Below, in pieces: positions 61,933-64,000 of a stretch of DNA of 64,000 bases. The stretch is from the NCBI RefSeq assembly GCF_026157065.1, contig NZ_JANLGQ010000002.1, positions 558,001-622,000 on the forward strand. The letters run 5' to 3'. The notes beneath the pieces are model-generated. The model was given only the letters and a program-made list of their open reading frames with translations, had not been told where the DNA came from and made no database searches. Source of the DNA: Enterococcus sp. HY326. GTDB taxonomy: Bacteria; Bacillota; Bacilli; Lactobacillales; Enterococcaceae. Every line of letters begins with the position of its first letter. Position 1 is the stretch's first letter. The translations under genes were made by a program, and so were the position numbers.

Positions 61933-63969
61933 CTAAGTTATTTGTCTGATTAATTGATAGATGGTTTTTTCATCCTTTGCGGTCAAAATTGTCTGAATCA
62001 GCTCCTGATTATCAGCGATTTGGGCTAATTGATTAATGGCTCTTAAATGTTTGGTTAAATCAAAAAATGCCAAAGGTGCAATTAAATGCAAGCGTCGCCC
62101 GTTAGGAAAAACTATTGCTTTTTGAGAGACTAAAAAACTGACACCATCTCTTAACACCCCATGCTCAACAGTTGTATGGGGAATACACATTTCCGTTCCT
62201 AGATAGCCTGCATAGCCAGTTTCAGCAATTTGTCGAATGCAATCAGCAACAAAATCTGCTGTGATAATTTGCTTGTCTAATAAAGGCTGGCAGGCAAGTT
62301 CCACCGCAGATTGCCAAGTAAGTTCTTCTGAAACCAACTTGACAGCTGATGGTTGTAGATAATGCAATAAAGAAGGCAACACGTCATAATTTTCTAAAGA
62401 AGTTTCATGGGAATTTTTAATCAGAAACATCTGTAATTCTTCTTTCAGCATAACTAAATCTGTCACTTTAGCGTATTTTTGAATAATCTTAGTAACATCT
62501 TCAATAGCTTGGTCAATTTCATTGAAACCCAACTCATTTAACACTCGATAGCGTAAATTAATCTGCTCTTTATACGTCATCAAAGGATTAATAATAAATT
62601 GTAATAGGCCACTATCTAAAGGTGTAGTTGAAAATACTAAATCAGCATCTTCTTGAAATTGATAAAAATCTCTAACTGACAAAGAGGCAATAAAATGTAT
62701 TTCCGGAAACAAGCTTTTTAAATTTTCCCGCATTAATTTTGAAACCATCACTCCGTTGCGACAGACAACAACAGCTCTTGGCTTTTGTTTAACTAAGTTG
62801 CTATCATTAGCCAATTGATAGCCGAAATAATAAGAGAGAAGCTCCAATTCATCATTCGGAAAAGCCTTACCCAACCAATCTTCAATTGGCGTTATCAATT
62901 CCTTCATCAATTCGACTAAGATTCCGTGACTACTTTCTTGAACTAAATTGTCCAAAGAATAAGCACCCAGACTTAAGTTATACGAAATTCGAAAACAAGC
63001 CGGTCTTAAATGACTTAAAATCCGTCGTTGAAAATCTTGACGTTCCTCGATAACGATTAAGGTCTGTTCCTCAAACTTGGAAACCATTGCAGCAATTAGA
63101 CTTTTTAGCTTTATATCAGAGTCATATTCTTGAGTTGTTTTTTTCTCAAAAATATTAGAAGATAAAAATAACAGACTAAGCCATTCCAAATAATCAGTTG
63201 CTAAGCGCCACTCAAACTCACTAAGTAAAATTAATAGTAGTTTATACTCAGGGGTATCCTTTACATTGCCTTCAAAAAAATTAGTCTTTGCTGGACTTTT
63301 CACTCCTCGGTGAAGTAAGAAACGTAAAGTTGCCTGCAAATAATCGATTGATTCGTCTGAATAGCTCAAATGCAATAATTGTTCCATACCGTGAATAAGA
63401 TGAATCACTTCATTTTCTGTAATACTTAATTGAAATTGATCTCGATACTCTTCTTTTTGGATAAAGTTGTAATGTTTTACCAAATCTGATAAAAGTTGAA
63501 GAATACGATGCTCTGAGCCCTTTAATTGGTAGCCATTTACTCGGTCATACTGAATCGTCAACTGGTATTTTTCTGCAAGCCATCCTGCTCTTTTAATATC
63601 TTCAGATGCAGTATTTTTACTTACCTCTAAATAATCAATAACATGTTGGAGACTGACATAATCAGTGTTTGCAATTAAACTAAAGAGAACTAACGCACTG
63701 CGCTCATTTTCATTAAGAGTCGTTTCCGTTAGCTGTTGTTGGCCAACTAAACTGTCAAAATTTTTCAAAATGGCTAAAGGAATTAAAAAATCACCAACAT
63801 GATTTCTTTCAATAATTGGAAGGCCTTGAAGTTCCAACTCTTGATTAAATTGATTAATCGAGTAATTAATTTGTCTTTTAGTGAGTCCCAACTCCTCTGT
63901 TAGTTGTCCAATTTTCATATTCGGATTTTTAATCAGTAAAGTCAGAATGGTGCGGATCCGTTCATTCAT
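61933..63969 (-). CDS. PRD-domain transcriptional activator with EIIB- and EIIA-like domains
   Basis: 678 residues of the BglG/MtlR/LicR type. N-terminal helix-turn-helix domains (about 1-160), two PRDs (about 180-390), an EIIB-like domain with a Cys in A-V-V-V-C-R-N-G-V (about 405), and a C-terminal EIIA2-like domain with His in M-C-I-P-H-T-T. Such regulators are phosphorylated by PTS proteins and activate the adjacent operon. The ATG at 63969 follows AGGAGG; the earlier ATG at 63993 would put the -10 box inside the gene. It is the first gene of the galactonate operon. Confidence 0.9.
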   Translation of the reverse strand: MNERIRTILTLLIKNPNMKIGQLTEELGLTKRQINYSINQFNQELELQGLPIIERNHVGDFLIPLAILKNFDSLVGQQQLTETTLNENERSALVLFSLIANTDYVSLQHVIDYLEVSKNTASEDIKRAGWLAEKYQLTIQYDRVNGYQLKGSEHRILQLLSDLVKHYNFIQKEEYRDQFQLSITENEVIHLIHGMEQLLHLSYSDESIDYLQATLRFLLHRGVKSPAKTNFFEGNVKDTPEYKLLLILLSEFEWRLATDYLEWLSLLFLSSNIFEKKTTQEYDSDIKLKSLIAAMVSKFEEQTLIVIEERQDFQRRILSHLRPACFRISYNLSLGAYSLDNLVQESSHGILVELMKELITPIEDWLGKAFPNDELELLSYYFGYQLANDSNLVKQKPRAVVVCRNGVMVSKLMRENLKSLFPEIHFIASLSVRDFYQFQEDADLVFSTTPLDSGLLQFIINPLMTYKEQINLRYRVLNELGFNEIDQAIEDVTKIIQKYAKVTDLVMLKEELQMFLIKNSHETSLENYDVLPSLLHYLQPSAVKLVSEELTWQSAVELACQPLLDKQIITADFVADCIRQIAETGYAGYLGTEMCIPHTTVEHGVLRDGVSFLVSQKAIVFPNGRRLHLIAPLAFFDLTKHLRAINQLAQIADNQELIQTILTAKDEKTIYQLIRQIT

Positions 63970-63991
63970 AATATTCCTCCTGATGCATTTC

Positions 63992-63997
63992 ATTATA
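63992..63997 (-). promoter_or_regulatory. -10 box of the galactonate operon
   Basis: TATAAT on the minus strand, about 23 bp ahead of the regulator's ATG. The -35 region lies beyond the window edge, so spacing and any cre site cannot be judged. Confidence 0.55.
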
Positions 63998-64000
63998 GCC

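Overview
The window is chromosomal DNA of a low-GC Gram-positive coccus, most likely Enterococcus or a close relative in the Enterococcaceae. Three things point there: the Firmicute blocks lspA-rluD-pyrR-pyrP-pyrB, rnlike rlmL/ypsC-rnpB-gpsB-ypsA-recU-pbp1a-nth-dnaD; strong Shine-Dalgarno sites with Firmicute-type LexA, PyrR and T-box elements; and an FMN lipoprotein of the Cad/PplA type. I saw no tRNA or rRNA gene, insertion sequence, prophage, integrase or CRISPR array. Most genes lie on the minus strand.

Layout. 1-4.9 kb: pyrimidine operon (pyrR-pyrP-pyrB, pyrB cut by the window edge) with a PyrR attenuator, preceded by rluD, lspA, a CBS protein and a small membrane gene that looks frameshifted. 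5-8 kb: fhs, a cold-shock protein, an EbsA-like protein and an RNase HI-like protein. 8-12 kb: sugar operon with an orphan PTS EIIC, a small membrane protein, MupG and a PfkB kinase. 12-17 kb: CDF exporter, ECF S-component, and alaS behind a T-box. 17-29 kb: housekeeping and hypothetical genes (cshB, VanZ-RDD protein, two GNATs, DUF924, HD hydrolase, M32 carboxypeptidase), then the rRNA methyltransferase, rnpB, gpsB and ypsA. 29-36 kb: recU-pbp1a, dnaD-nth, nox, ridA and perR.

36-44 kb holds the most coherent accessory unit: a two-component system, then a five-gene operon with two FtsX-like permeases, one intact ABC ATPase, one ATPase that has lost every catalytic motif, and a membrane-anchored PASTA protein. 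A promoter with an 11-bp direct repeat precedes the operon, so the two-component system probably controls it in response to envelope stress. 44-49 kb: cysK, tkt, ynzC, lexA and a small membrane protein under a promoter carrying two LexA boxes. 49-56 kb: a flavinylated lipoprotein with a pheromone-like signal peptide, ltaS, apt and recJ.

55.9-57.5 kb: a two-gene cassette, an MmcB-like PD-(D/E)XK nuclease and an sce7725-family protein. Its promoter spacer carries a LexA-box candidate placed just like the one beside lexA, so the pair is a candidate SOS-controlled DNA-repair or defence module. 57.5-64 kb: a catabolic operon with a PRD regulator, KDPGal-type aldolase, galactitol-type PTS EIIA/EIIB/EIIC and galactonate dehydratase. 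No sugar-acid kinase is present in it, which suggests that the PTS does the phosphorylation.

Two intergenic elements (33.7 and 52.8 kb) have long interrupted terminal inverted repeats and share a core of about 15 nt. They may belong to an undescribed structured repeat or RNA family. All calls were made by reading the sequence; no database search or folding program was used.
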